DNA from: JBBRNH01 sp038230415
GTDB lineage: Bacteria; Bacteroidota; Bacteroidia; Cytophagales; Spirosomataceae
Reading direction: 5' to 3'
DNA length: 25,608 nt
Assembly (NCBI GenBank): GCA_038230415.1
Contig: JBBRNH010000089.1
Location: forward strand, 1 to 25,608
Shown: piece by piece, positions 1 to 6,699 of the stretch
How the letters are laid out: the number at the start of each line of letters is the position of its first letter
Position numbering within the stretch: position 1 is the stretch's first letter
The notes under the pieces: model-generated
The model's input: only the letters and a program-made list of their open reading frames with translations
Database searches by the model: none
What the model was told of the DNA's origin: nothing
Made by a program: the position numbers and the translations under genes

Positions 1-408
1 CCGCTCCACCCGCTGCATGATCCAGAACTTCTCGATGGTGAGGTGTTCGGTGCTGGAAAACAGGTGGCTCAGGTGCGCGTAGTCCATGCCGACCTCCCCG
101 GCGATATAGTCCGAGAGGGTGATATTCAGGTCGGCTACCCGTCCGCTGTGAATCAGGTCGATGATGAGCGTCTTGACCTGATTCACCAAGCGGGCCGTCC
201 GGTCGGTCAGCAGGGCGAACCCGTGCCGTTCGAGGGCCGATGCCAGCGTTGGCAGGTCAATCGCGTCGCCGGTCGTGGGCGGGCCAATCAGCACCCGCCC
301 CAGTTCGACCTGCCCGACCACATAGCCCAGCCGCTCCAGTTCGTTGCGAACAACGGTGATGCAGCGGTCGCAGACCATGTTTTTGATGAATACTTCGTGC
401 AGGGCCAT
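1..408 (-). CDS. AraC-family regulator with HMA-like N-terminus (3' end outside window)
   Basis: The first 136 codons are present and the gene runs off the left edge. The N-terminus reads MALHEVFIKNMVCDRC, with Cys13-x2-Cys16. This resembles the MxCxxC metal site of HMA/CopZ domains and is followed by an HMA-like stretch (VVRNELERLGYVVGQVELG). From about residue 88 the protein looks like the start of an AraC helix-turn-helix domain (SDYIAGEVGMDYAHLSHLFS, then TIEKFWIMQRVER). Short AraC-type proteins with this build are, as I recall, common next to metal-efflux genes in Bacteroidota. The inferred role is a metal-sensing transcription factor. It is the last visible gene of the minus-strand operon, 55 nt after the DUF3347 gene. 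ATG at 408 is the only start that keeps the CxxC near the N-terminus. Metal binding is inferred from the motif. Confidence 0.85.
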   Translation of the reverse strand, partial: MALHEVFIKNMVCDRCITVVRNELERLGYVVGQVELGRVLIGPPTTGDAIDLPTLASALERHGFALLTDRTARLVNQVKTLIIDLIHSGRVADLNITLSDYIAGEVGMDYAHLSHLFSSTEHLTIEKFWIMQRVER

Positions 409-463
409 GTTCGGTTCGGTAGCCCCGGAACGGACTTACTCGTCTGTTGCGGGGCGTTTTTCG

Positions 464-970
464 TTAAATCTCCTCCTTCACCGACCCGCACTTCAGCATT
501 TTGTCGCCGTAGTACGGGTTCCGCACTTCTTTCTTATCACTCAGCCAGTATGCCCCTTTGCCCTCAGCAGCCATCGGGCAAAACTGCACGTAGGTTGGGG
601 CCGGTATGCCGGAGCGCCCCCCCCGCTTGCCGGGTTTGGTGGCTTTCGCCAGGGCGATCATGGCCGTTGACAGCGTTTCGAACTGCCCGCGCTGGGTGTC
701 CACATCGCCGGTTTTGGTGATGCCGGTAGCCGATGTTTTGGCCGTAGCTAAGGCTTTTTTGTCCGTCGCCGACAGGCTGCCCGCGTCAAGGTCGTTGAGG
801 ACGGTCAGCAGCGCAGCGGCTCCCGATTTGGCTTTGGCGGCATCGGTGGCGACCAACGCATCTTTCACACCGTAGTAGGCGGTCAGAGCCGGGGTTGTCG
901 TTTGGGAGAAAGCTGCAAATGAGCTGATTGACAGCAGGAGGGCAAGCCCGGTTAAACGAATTGGTTTCAT
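464..970 (-). CDS. DUF3347 domain periplasmic protein
   Basis: This is a 168-residue protein. It has a signal peptide (residues 1-22, Lys/Arg followed by LTGLALLLSISSFAAFSQ) and an Ala/Lys/Thr-rich helical middle. The C-terminal signature is that of DUF3347: YVQFCPMA around residue 128, then WLS, the NPYYG motif, KMLKCG and a terminal EEI. The CPM and MLKCG segments supply Cys and Met ligands. In Bacteroidota this domain occurs on copper/silver efflux adaptors or as a stand-alone secreted protein, so a periplasmic copper-binding role is likely but not shown. It lies 36 nt downstream of the PepSY-associated gene and is probably cotranscribed. The lysine-rich KPGKRGGR stretch just before the conserved motif looks like a flexible linker. 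Confidence 0.85.
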   Translation of the reverse strand: MKPIRLTGLALLLSISSFAAFSQTTTPALTAYYGVKDALVATDAAKAKSGAAALLTVLNDLDAGSLSATDKKALATAKTSATGITKTGDVDTQRGQFETLSTAMIALAKATKPGKRGGRSGIPAPTYVQFCPMAAEGKGAYWLSDKKEVRNPYYGDKMLKCGSVKEEI

Positions 971-1006
971 CTGATTAGTAAGGGTTTATTTGGTGAAAAT
1001 GCACTC

Positions 1007-1774
1007 TTAATCCTGCGGTTGACGACTCGTTTTTCGCGTTCGGCGAAACCGGGGCGACGAGACGAAAAAGAGCGCGAAACCCGACGAAATGGTGAGCAGA
1101 CCCAGCACCGAGAAAGCCCGGAGGATGCTGTTATTCATGTCGTCGCGGCCTTCGTAATCCATCGTGTGCAGCATCCAGAGCATATCGAAGATGCGCCAGG
1201 CATCGGTTCGTACACTTTGCACCGTTCCTACCTGAGCCGCCACATAGATGGTGGCGTGGGCCGGTTGCCGGAACGTCACGGCGTAGGCGGGCAGTGGTTT
1301 TTCGCGGTATTCGTGGTGGCCGTTGGTGGTAGTCAGGTACTCGACCTGCGCCACCTCCGGCGAACCGGCAAACCGATTGGTGGCGACGGCAACGGCTTCG
1401 GGTTGGGTTAGCGGCCCCCGCAACGCCCCCGTCCGGGCATCGGCCAACTGCGTGTGCGCCACCGAATGGCCGTTGCGGAGCATCCGGTACGAAAGCTGAT
1501 AGACCGGCTGACCCAACACTTCGATCAGTTGCACGTTGCTGACTGAATCCACGCCCTGCCGCGCCAACGCGCCCAGCGGCACTGACGGCGAGGCCAGCGA
1601 GAGCGACGCGGCCAGCGAACCGGCGGGCCGTTTGAGGGGATCGCCGTGAATATCGTCGAGCTTCGACCAACTGAAATACAGTCCGCCCACTGTCCAGAGC
1701 AGAAATTGAACGCCGATAAACAGCCCCAGATAGCGATGCGTTTTGCGGATGCGGAGGTGCCAGGTACGGTTCAT
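1007..1774 (-). CDS. PepSY-associated transmembrane helix protein
   Basis: This is a 255-residue inner-membrane protein. The N-terminus (residues 1-35) carries the PepSY-TM signature: RKTHRYLGLFIGVQFLLW, then GGLYFSW. A large periplasmic part follows, and then the conserved LHTMDYEGRDDMNN segment around residue 200. A second membrane helix (VLGLLTISSGFALFFV) precedes a basic cytoplasmic tail. PepSY-TM proteins are linked to metal or siderophore reduction and to respiratory accessory functions. In this operon a metal-redox or membrane-assembly role is plausible. The gene starts 10 nt after the stop of the beta-repeat protein gene, so it is translationally close-packed with its neighbours. The substrate cannot be read from the sequence. 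Confidence 0.82.
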   Translation of the reverse strand: MNRTWHLRIRKTHRYLGLFIGVQFLLWTVGGLYFSWSKLDDIHGDPLKRPAGSLAASLSLASPSVPLGALARQGVDSVSNVQLIEVLGQPVYQLSYRMLRNGHSVAHTQLADARTGALRGPLTQPEAVAVATNRFAGSPEVAQVEYLTTTNGHHEYREKPLPAYAVTFRQPAHATIYVAAQVGTVQSVRTDAWRIFDMLWMLHTMDYEGRDDMNNSILRAFSVLGLLTISSGFALFFVSSPRFRRTRKTSRQPQD

Positions 1775-1784
1775 TTGCTGAAAA

Positions 1785-2228
1785 TTACTTCATGTGCGTA
1801 TGACCGGCCTGGAAGCAGTGCAGGGCGCAGGCCGAGCCTTTGTAGCTGTCATGGACGTTGCCGATTTTCTGACCCTTCGCGTTGAAGATGTCGCAGGTGT
1901 TGTCCGCGTTGTCCTTGACGGTAAACATCAGGTCGCCGTTGGCATCCATGTAGGTGTCGTTGTTCTTGCCGACGCGCCCCATTTTCTTGCCCGTTTTGGC
2001 ATCCACGAGGTTGCCCTGCCCGTCCACGAAGGCGATCTTTTTGCCGTTCGCATCCATAATCATTTGGTCTTTGGAGACCGTGCCAATCGTCTTGCCGGCA
2101 TCGTCTTTGATCTGGCCGGTGGCGTTGATGGACATGGGGTGTTTGTAGTTGGTCGACTGAGCCAGCAGCAACGAAGGCGCGCCCAACAGCAGGGCGAACA
2201 GGGCAAAAAACAGCGTTTTGGTTTTCAT
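1785..2228 (-). CDS. Secreted beta-repeat protein with Cys/His/Met C-terminal tail
   Basis: This 147-residue protein has a clear signal peptide (FFALFALLLGAPSLLLAQ). The mature part is built from short repeated beta-hairpin units such as IKDDAGKTIGTV, IMDANGKKIAFV, LVDAKTGKKMGRV, YMDANGDLMFTV and IFNAKGQKIGNV. That makes five units, suggesting a small closed beta-sheet fold. The C-terminus ends ACALHCFQAGHTHMK, a compact cluster of Cys, His and Met that could bind a soft metal. I do not recognise a named family with certainty. It sits between the methyltransferase (18 nt) and PepSY-associated (10 nt) genes. The gene is clearly real: it is secreted, in-operon and has regular repeats. Metal binding is inferred. 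Confidence 0.75.
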   Translation of the reverse strand: MKTKTLFFALFALLLGAPSLLLAQSTNYKHPMSINATGQIKDDAGKTIGTVSKDQMIMDANGKKIAFVDGQGNLVDAKTGKKMGRVGKNNDTYMDANGDLMFTVKDNADNTCDIFNAKGQKIGNVHDSYKGSACALHCFQAGHTHMK

Positions 2229-2246
2229 CGTATTGTTATTTAAAAA

Positions 2247-2909
2247 TCAGACTGGTTTAATCGCATGATATAAGCGCAGCGTACCAAACAGGGTATTCAC
2301 CTGGCCCGTCTCATCAATGTGGTGGAATCCGTTGTTGTAGAGCATAGTAGGAATCAAGCCCTGAACATTGGCCCTCGTTGTGTCGAACCCATCAAAGAGT
2401 TGGAGGCCATAAAACAGCACCCGCATGGCATTATTGGTGGGTTTGCCCCAATCAGCTAAGGCGAGAGAACCCCCAGGAGTCAGCACCCGAAACATCTCCC
2501 GGATGGACCGTTTTTTGTCTACATCCGACAGGTGATGCAGCAGGAGACTACAAGTGACGATATCAATCGTTTGATCCGGGTAGGGCAATGCCGTTGACAA
2601 CCCCTGCTCCAGCGTAACCGGCCAGCCCACTACAGCGTGTTTTTGCCGGGCCAGTTCTAATACCGCTTCATCGCCGTCGAGACCGAACACGTTTGCAGTA
2701 GGAAAGAGCCTGTGCAGCCACAAAGCCTGGGTGCCGGTTCCGCAGCCCACATCCACCACATAGCGCGGAGTCAATGCCCGAATTGGGTCCAGCAGCAGCG
2801 TTCGGAAACGGTCTTCCTGCATGGTTAGGGCCATAACTCGGTCATAGAACCGGGTCAGGCCGTTCCAGCGAAGAGCCGGTTTGTATGCAGCAGGGGCTGT
2901 TTTCATCAT
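2247..2909 (-). CDS. Class I SAM-dependent methyltransferase
   Basis: This is a 220-residue Rossmann-type methyltransferase. Motif I is VVDVGCGTGTQ, the acidic end of strand beta2 is GLDGDE, and the post-motif region reads DIVTCSLLLHHL, followed by FRVLTPGGSLALADWG. This is the UbiE/Methyltransf_11 layout. The start was placed at the ATG at 2909 (next codon also ATG). The upstream ATG at 2936 would overlap the DUF2911 gene, whereas the chosen start leaves a 4-nt gap and has a GGGAG stretch about a dozen nt upstream. The substrate is unknown. Its place in a metal operon invites a guess at metalloid or small-molecule methylation, but the three-Cys signature of ArsM arsenite methyltransferases is not apparent. 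Confidence 0.85.
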   Translation of the reverse strand: MMKTAPAAYKPALRWNGLTRFYDRVMALTMQEDRFRTLLLDPIRALTPRYVVDVGCGTGTQALWLHRLFPTANVFGLDGDEAVLELARQKHAVVGWPVTLEQGLSTALPYPDQTIDIVTCSLLLHHLSDVDKKRSIREMFRVLTPGGSLALADWGKPTNNAMRVLFYGLQLFDGFDTTRANVQGLIPTMLYNNGFHHIDETGQVNTLFGTLRLYHAIKPV

Positions 2910-2913
2910 ATCG

Positions 2914-3780
2914 CTATTTTTTCTCCCACTCGGCAATGAATTGATTGTTCTGCGCCACGACTTCGGTAAACTTCTTCTCGGCGGCCAATTCCGACGATTT
3001 GCGGGCGGCAGCGATGGCCGCTTTGTAGTCGCCCGACCGGGCCAGCAGTTTGGCCTGTACCTGCAAATAATTGAAAGCCGGTTTTAGCGTGGCGGCTTTG
3101 GTGGCCCAGGCCAGAGCTTGTTTGGGGTCCTTGCCCGTCTCGAGATAATACAGCGCGGCCTGAAAAAATACGCCCGGCTGTTCGTCGGTAGCGGTAGCCG
3201 TGCGTTGCAGAATTTCCGCCGTAATCCGCTCGTCGGCGTTGCTCACCACCGGGAAATGCACCGATGTATTGGCCCAGGTCAGGTACAGATTCGCCTGATT
3301 CTTCACTAACTCCTGCACCTCAATAGTGAACGACTCGTAAAACCGCGCCGACGAATCGGGTTTGACCGTGAACCGCAGCACGTCGTTCTTGGGGTCGTAG
3401 CCCGCCGTGCCGTGTCCTTCGGTGTAGCTGTTCAGAATCACCGTCCACTCGGTGCGGGTTGGGATCGTGAACAGCGAATAACTACCGGCAGGCAGTGGCT
3501 TTCCGGCCACCGTCATCGGCTCGGAGATGGTCAAAATCGTAGCATCCGACGCGCCGGTGCGCCACAATTCGTTGTAGGGAATCAGCTTGCCGAAGATCGT
3601 CCGGCCTTTCACTGCCGGGCGTGAATACTTGATTGTCAGGTCGGTAAAGCCAATTTTTTGCCTGATCGTGGCCGATGGCGACGGTTCGGGCATACTTAGT
3701 TGCGCCCGTGTCGGGTTGCCGGTCAGCAGGATGCCCGTCAACGCCATCGCCGACAGCGTGTTTTTCAGGAGTGAAGCCAT
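2914..3780 (-). CDS. DUF2911 domain periplasmic protein
   Basis: This is a 288-residue protein with a signal peptide (LLKNTLSAMALTGILLTGNPTRAQ). It has the characteristic DUF2911 sequence: SPSATIRQKIGFTDLTIKYSRP, then GRTIFGKLIPYNELWRTGAS, PLPAGSYSLFTIPT and EWTVILN. The C-terminal part from about residue 200 is helical with a TPR-like look (AALYYLETGKDPKQALAWATKAA), which is usual for the family. Its function is not known; members are secreted and common in Bacteroidota. The ATG at 3780 was preferred over 3801 because it begins just before the hydrophobic signal and leaves a 4-nt gap after the beta-propeller gene. The two are almost certainly cotranscribed. Confidence 0.88.
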   Translation of the reverse strand: MASLLKNTLSAMALTGILLTGNPTRAQLSMPEPSPSATIRQKIGFTDLTIKYSRPAVKGRTIFGKLIPYNELWRTGASDATILTISEPMTVAGKPLPAGSYSLFTIPTRTEWTVILNSYTEGHGTAGYDPKNDVLRFTVKPDSSARFYESFTIEVQELVKNQANLYLTWANTSVHFPVVSNADERITAEILQRTATATDEQPGVFFQAALYYLETGKDPKQALAWATKAATLKPAFNYLQVQAKLLARSGDYKAAIAAARKSSELAAEKKFTEVVAQNNQFIAEWEKK

Positions 3781-3784
3781 GATT

Positions 3785-4870
3785 TTATTGGTTGAGGACA
3801 ATACCGTTCGGTTTCTTGCCGACCGTAATGTCTTTGGTTTTCGTGCGGTTCTTTACATCAATCACCGACACCGAAGCCGCGCCCTGATTGGTCACATAAG
3901 CCGTCAGCCCGTCTTTGGTGAAGGCAATGGCGTGGGCATCCAAACCCGTGACGACTTCGCCCATTTTCATCCAGACGTTGTTCATCCGCTCGAAGATCAC
4001 AACCTTGTTACCCGTCCCGGCCTGACTCACCCAGAGTTCATTCCGAACGCCGTTGTAGGCGGCATAGCCCGGCGTAAAGCCCAATTTCACGGTTTCGGTT
4101 ACGCCTAGTGTTGCTACGTCAATGACGCTGATGCTCTGGCCGGTTTCGTTATCGACGTACATTTTACCATCGCTGCCCGGCCAGGCTCCCACCGGATCGG
4201 CCCCGACCGGGATGGTTTTCACCACCGATTTGTCGGTCAGTTTAATCGCCGTTACCGTGTTGCCCATCCCGTTGGCGACAAAGGCGTACTGCCCGTTGGC
4301 GGACATCGTCACCTCGGCAGGTTCCATGCCGACGGCAATGGTTTTTTTCAGGGCCATCGTTGTCGCGTCATACACGAGTACCTGGCCGGCCATGTCCATC
4401 TGAGAGGTCCAGAGTTCGGTGCCATCGGGCGAAAACACGGCATTGTGGTTCATGACGGGCGTTGGGGTGTTGGTGGCCGTCACGCCCGTTTTGGCATTGA
4501 TGACCAGCACACGGCCTTTCATGCCAGCCATGCCGCCGGTGTGTCCCCCGCTCAAATCCATGCCCGGTACCCCCACGCCGAGTTTGCTGCCATCGGGCGA
4601 GCGGTAAATATGGTGGGGCCACATAATCATGTTGTCCATGCTCATGCTGGAATGGGCCACAGACGCATCGCCGAACGAGATCGTTTCTTTCACCTGTTGA
4701 GTAGCCAAATCAATGACTGACAGGCTGTTCCCTTCGGCGTTGACCACATAAGCCGCCGGGTAATTGATGTTCAGTTCCGGTTGAACCACAGTCTTCCCGT
4801 GATCCATGTTCATGCAGCCCGATAGGGCGAAAAGGGGCAGCAAAGCCGCCGGTACCAACCGATAGTTCAT
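3785..4870 (-). CDS. YVTN-type beta-propeller lipoprotein, Met/His-rich
   Basis: This 361-residue lipoprotein has a signal peptide ending in the lipobox LSGC (Cys19). The body consists of YVTN/NHL-like blades, each resembling AYVVNAEGNSLSVIDL, AFVANGMGNTVTAIKL, MYVDNETGQSISVIDV or AYVTNQGAASVSVIDV. A Met/His-rich insertion near the N-terminus (MNMDHG, HSSMSMDNMIMWPHH, and later GGHTGGMAGMKG) is unusual for a generic propeller and suits copper or silver binding. It is likely anchored in the outer or inner membrane, facing the periplasm. The ATG at 4870 was chosen because it starts the signal peptide; the longer reading from 4933 adds a basic leader with no signal character. The precise role is not known. 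Confidence 0.85.
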   Translation of the reverse strand: MNYRLVPAALLPLFALSGCMNMDHGKTVVQPELNINYPAAYVVNAEGNSLSVIDLATQQVKETISFGDASVAHSSMSMDNMIMWPHHIYRSPDGSKLGVGVPGMDLSGGHTGGMAGMKGRVLVINAKTGVTATNTPTPVMNHNAVFSPDGTELWTSQMDMAGQVLVYDATTMALKKTIAVGMEPAEVTMSANGQYAFVANGMGNTVTAIKLTDKSVVKTIPVGADPVGAWPGSDGKMYVDNETGQSISVIDVATLGVTETVKLGFTPGYAAYNGVRNELWVSQAGTGNKVVIFERMNNVWMKMGEVVTGLDAHAIAFTKDGLTAYVTNQGAASVSVIDVKNRTKTKDITVGKKPNGIVLNQ

Positions 4871-4972
4871 GATTGTTCTGGTTTGATGAAAAAAATGAAA
4901 GGAAATGCCAAAATCCCGCCGACGGAGACGCACGTGGGCATCCGTTAGCGAGAACGGTACATCAGGGATGGC

Positions 4973-5422
4973 TCAGATTAGCCAGCTACAGAGGGAGGTA
5001 AGCCGGAAACGCCCGGATTTGGCCGGGGGGTCGTCGGCACAGGCGGGCGTTGGGCGAATGGCCGAAACGGGCTGAAACGGACTCAGCACTTTGGGAAATG
5101 AACCGGCAGCAAACCAGTCCGGTAAGAACCCCGGCAGATGAACCGCATTGTCCACCACCGTCGTGCGGCTCACATCCAGATGCGTATAAGAAACGGTAGT
5201 CTTGCAGCAGGGCATCCGCTTCACGTGCTGCCCGTCGGCCGGGGGAACCGGCGAGTCGTCGGACTGGCAGGGTTTGGCGCAACCGCCCTGCGCCACGAGC
5301 AGCGTTTTGGAGTGGCCCCGCATCTGGCACCAATGCTCGACCGTACCGATCCCGACGCTGCTCAACAGCACCAGCAGGGCCAGTGTGCAGCAGATCAGGC
5401 GGGTATGCAGCGGGATTCTCAT
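4973..5422 (-). CDS. HYC_CC_PP family small Cys-rich protein
   Basis: This is a 149-residue protein with an N-terminal hydrophobic segment (residues 8-27, LICCTLALLVLLSSVGIGTV), directly followed by EHWCQMRG. That is the HYC block of the family, here HWC. Then come GGCAKPC, the CC pair in MPCCKTT, and a DDPP motif near the C-terminus. This HYC...CC...PP arrangement is the signature of a small Bacteroidota family found beside copper and heavy-metal genes. It is probably a membrane-anchored periplasmic metal-binding protein. It is the promoter-proximal gene of the minus-strand operon and has its own TAnnTTTG box upstream. The ATG at 5422 begins the hydrophobic segment; longer readings run into the promoter region. 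Confidence 0.78.
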   Translation of the reverse strand: MRIPLHTRLICCTLALLVLLSSVGIGTVEHWCQMRGHSKTLLVAQGGCAKPCQSDDSPVPPADGQHVKRMPCCKTTVSYTHLDVSRTTVVDNAVHLPGFLPDWFAAGSFPKVLSPFQPVSAIRPTPACADDPPAKSGRFRLTSLCSWLI

Positions 5423-5442
5423 TGGATGCTTTTTTACAATCG

Positions 5443-5450
5443 CAAATGTA
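5443..5450 (-). promoter_or_regulatory. Bacteroidota -7 box for the 5422-to-1 metal operon
   Basis: On the minus strand the bases read TACATTTG, matching the Bacteroidota -7 consensus TAnnTTTG. It lies about 20 nt before the ATG of the HYC_CC_PP gene, in the divergent gap facing the copper-storage-type gene. A -33 TTG was not clear. Assigned by consensus only. Confidence 0.5.
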
Positions 5451-5596
5451 AAGGGATAATCGGGATATGAGTTTACAGGATTTTGCCAATGGCTTACAGA
5501 ATTCGGCGAAATGCCCGACAAACTGAGCCAACGGTTTGACTCTCGAAACACAATATAAATCAGGTGGTTAAGCAGGAACAACTAAACTTTCACAAC

Positions 5597-5965
5597 ATGA
5601 CCACTCAACTCATGCCCTCCCAGTATCAGTCGTGCATCGAAGCCTGCTCGGCTTGTGCCGTTGCCTGCGATGCCTGCGCCGAAGCCTGTCTCAGCGAACA
5701 GGACGTAAAAATGATGGTGGATTGCATCCGGCTCGACCGCGACTGCGCCAAAATCTGCTACACCGCCGTGTCGTTTATGGCATCCGGCAGCCCGCACGCA
5801 GCCGATGTCTGCGAGCTTTGCGCCCACATCTGCGAAGCCTGTGCCGAAGAATGTGAGAAACACGCAGCCCATATGGACCACTGCCGGGCCTGCGCCGAAG
5901 CCTGCCGCCGATGCGCCGAGGAATGCCGAAAAATGGCAAAGGGCGCACACAATCTGGCGGCCTAA
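5597..5965 (+). CDS. Four-helix-bundle copper-binding protein (Csp/DUF326-like)
   Basis: This is a 122-residue protein with 19 cysteines spaced as CxxC or CxxxC along amphipathic helices: CIEACSACAVACDACAEAC, CIRLDRDCAKIC, CELCAHICEACAEEC, and CRACAEACRRCAEEC. This is the pattern of the copper-storage proteins (Csp), whose four-helix bundle is lined with Cys thiolates that load many Cu(I) ions. No signal peptide is present, so it resembles the cytosolic Csp3 type. The ATG at 5597 begins the recognisable domain; the in-frame ATG at 5564 adds eleven residues in the promoter gap. It is divergent from the metal operon starting at 5422 and probably buffers Cu(I) when that operon is induced. Confidence 0.88.
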   Translation: MTTQLMPSQYQSCIEACSACAVACDACAEACLSEQDVKMMVDCIRLDRDCAKICYTAVSFMASGSPHAADVCELCAHICEACAEECEKHAAHMDHCRACAEACRRCAEECRKMAKGAHNLAA

Positions 5966-5975
5966 GCCGCCTGCC

Positions 5976-6001
5976 GATAGACCCCGGTACCGGAGTCTAT
6001 C
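5976..6001. terminator. Convergent hairpin after the copper-storage-type gene
   Basis: A 26-nt near-perfect palindrome (GATAGAC arms around CCGGTACCGG, one mismatch) sits between two convergent genes. A second small hairpin, GGCGGC-loop-GCCGCC at 5956-5971, overlaps the stop codon. There is no long T-run, so it may be a structure-only or bidirectional terminator. Confidence 0.45.
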
Positions 6002-6055
6002 AGCCTTTGTCGGGCGTACCAGCCGGGTCTACGGGCCTTGTTGTGCCAACACGGC

Positions 6056-6676
6056 TCAATGCCGCCGAAACTGGCAAAACGTAAACCGTTGTACCGCGCC
6101 GGTTGGCGTTTGATGGTCGGCCTCGTTGCAGTGGATTTTGGCAAATTGTCGTCCGAAGCGGCCCGCCAGTTGGTCGGGCGAATACTGCTGAACAGGCAGC
6201 CCACTGCACTGCGTGGGGCCGTTATCCGAAAAGGTGCCGACTGTCAGATAACCGCCCGCCCGAACACCCGATTCTGCCGCAGCCAGATACCGGGCAACGG
6301 CATCGTCGGTGGTCAGAAAATGAAAGGCGGCCCGGTCGTGCCAGAGGTCGAATGGTTCGTCGGGCTGGTAGGTTGTTACGTCCGACACGACCCATTGCAC
6401 CCGTTGGGCCAGTGTCCCAAGCCGGGTTTTGGCGCGGTCGAGGGCATCTGCCGAAATGTCCAGTACGGTCAGATGCTCATAGCCCAACACCAGCAGCGCG
6501 TCCACCAACCGGCTGTCTCCTCCGCCGATGTCAATAATCCGGGCCGTGCGGGGTAGGCCGAAGCCTTCGACGGTGTCAACAGACCGACCCGGATACGCTT
6601 CGTACCAGCTTACTTCGTCGGGGCGTTTGGTCTGAAAAACGGTGTTCCAGTGGTTTTCGGGGTTATTGGCAGTCAT
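6056..6676 (-). CDS. Class I SAM-dependent methyltransferase (second, unrelated copy)
   Basis: This 206-residue protein begins with the family-typical HWNTVFQTKRPDEVSWYEAYP. Motif I is IIDIGGGDSRL, followed by LTVLDIS and WVVSDVTTYQP. It then has DLWHDRAAFHFL, and GGYLTVGTFSDNGPTQCSGL near residue 160, as in small methyltransferases of the same style found across bacteria. The start is the ATG at 6676; the ORF extension to 6703 overlaps the P-type ATPase stop. It is the last gene of the minus-strand metal operon, 23 nt after the ATPase. The substrate is unknown. It differs in sequence from the methyltransferase at 2247-2909, so the two metal operons each carry their own methyltransferase. Confidence 0.85.
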   Translation of the reverse strand: MTANNPENHWNTVFQTKRPDEVSWYEAYPGRSVDTVEGFGLPRTARIIDIGGGDSRLVDALLVLGYEHLTVLDISADALDRAKTRLGTLAQRVQWVVSDVTTYQPDEPFDLWHDRAAFHFLTTDDAVARYLAAAESGVRAGGYLTVGTFSDNGPTQCSGLPVQQYSPDQLAGRFGRQFAKIHCNEADHQTPTGAVQRFTFCQFRRH

Positions 6677-6699
6677 AGCTGTACCTGTGTAATGAAGAA

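Noticed and set aside
43..720. Plus-strand 225-codon reading frame over the left end
   Set aside because: It lies opposite the AraC and DUF3347 genes, which have clear domain signatures; its own translation has no recognisable domain and shifts to low-complexity Arg/Pro/Ser.
4986..5531. Minus-strand 181-codon frame overlapping the HYC_CC_PP gene
   Set aside because: Runs through the promoter gap and lacks the signal segment and the HYC/CC/PP motifs that the chosen frame has.
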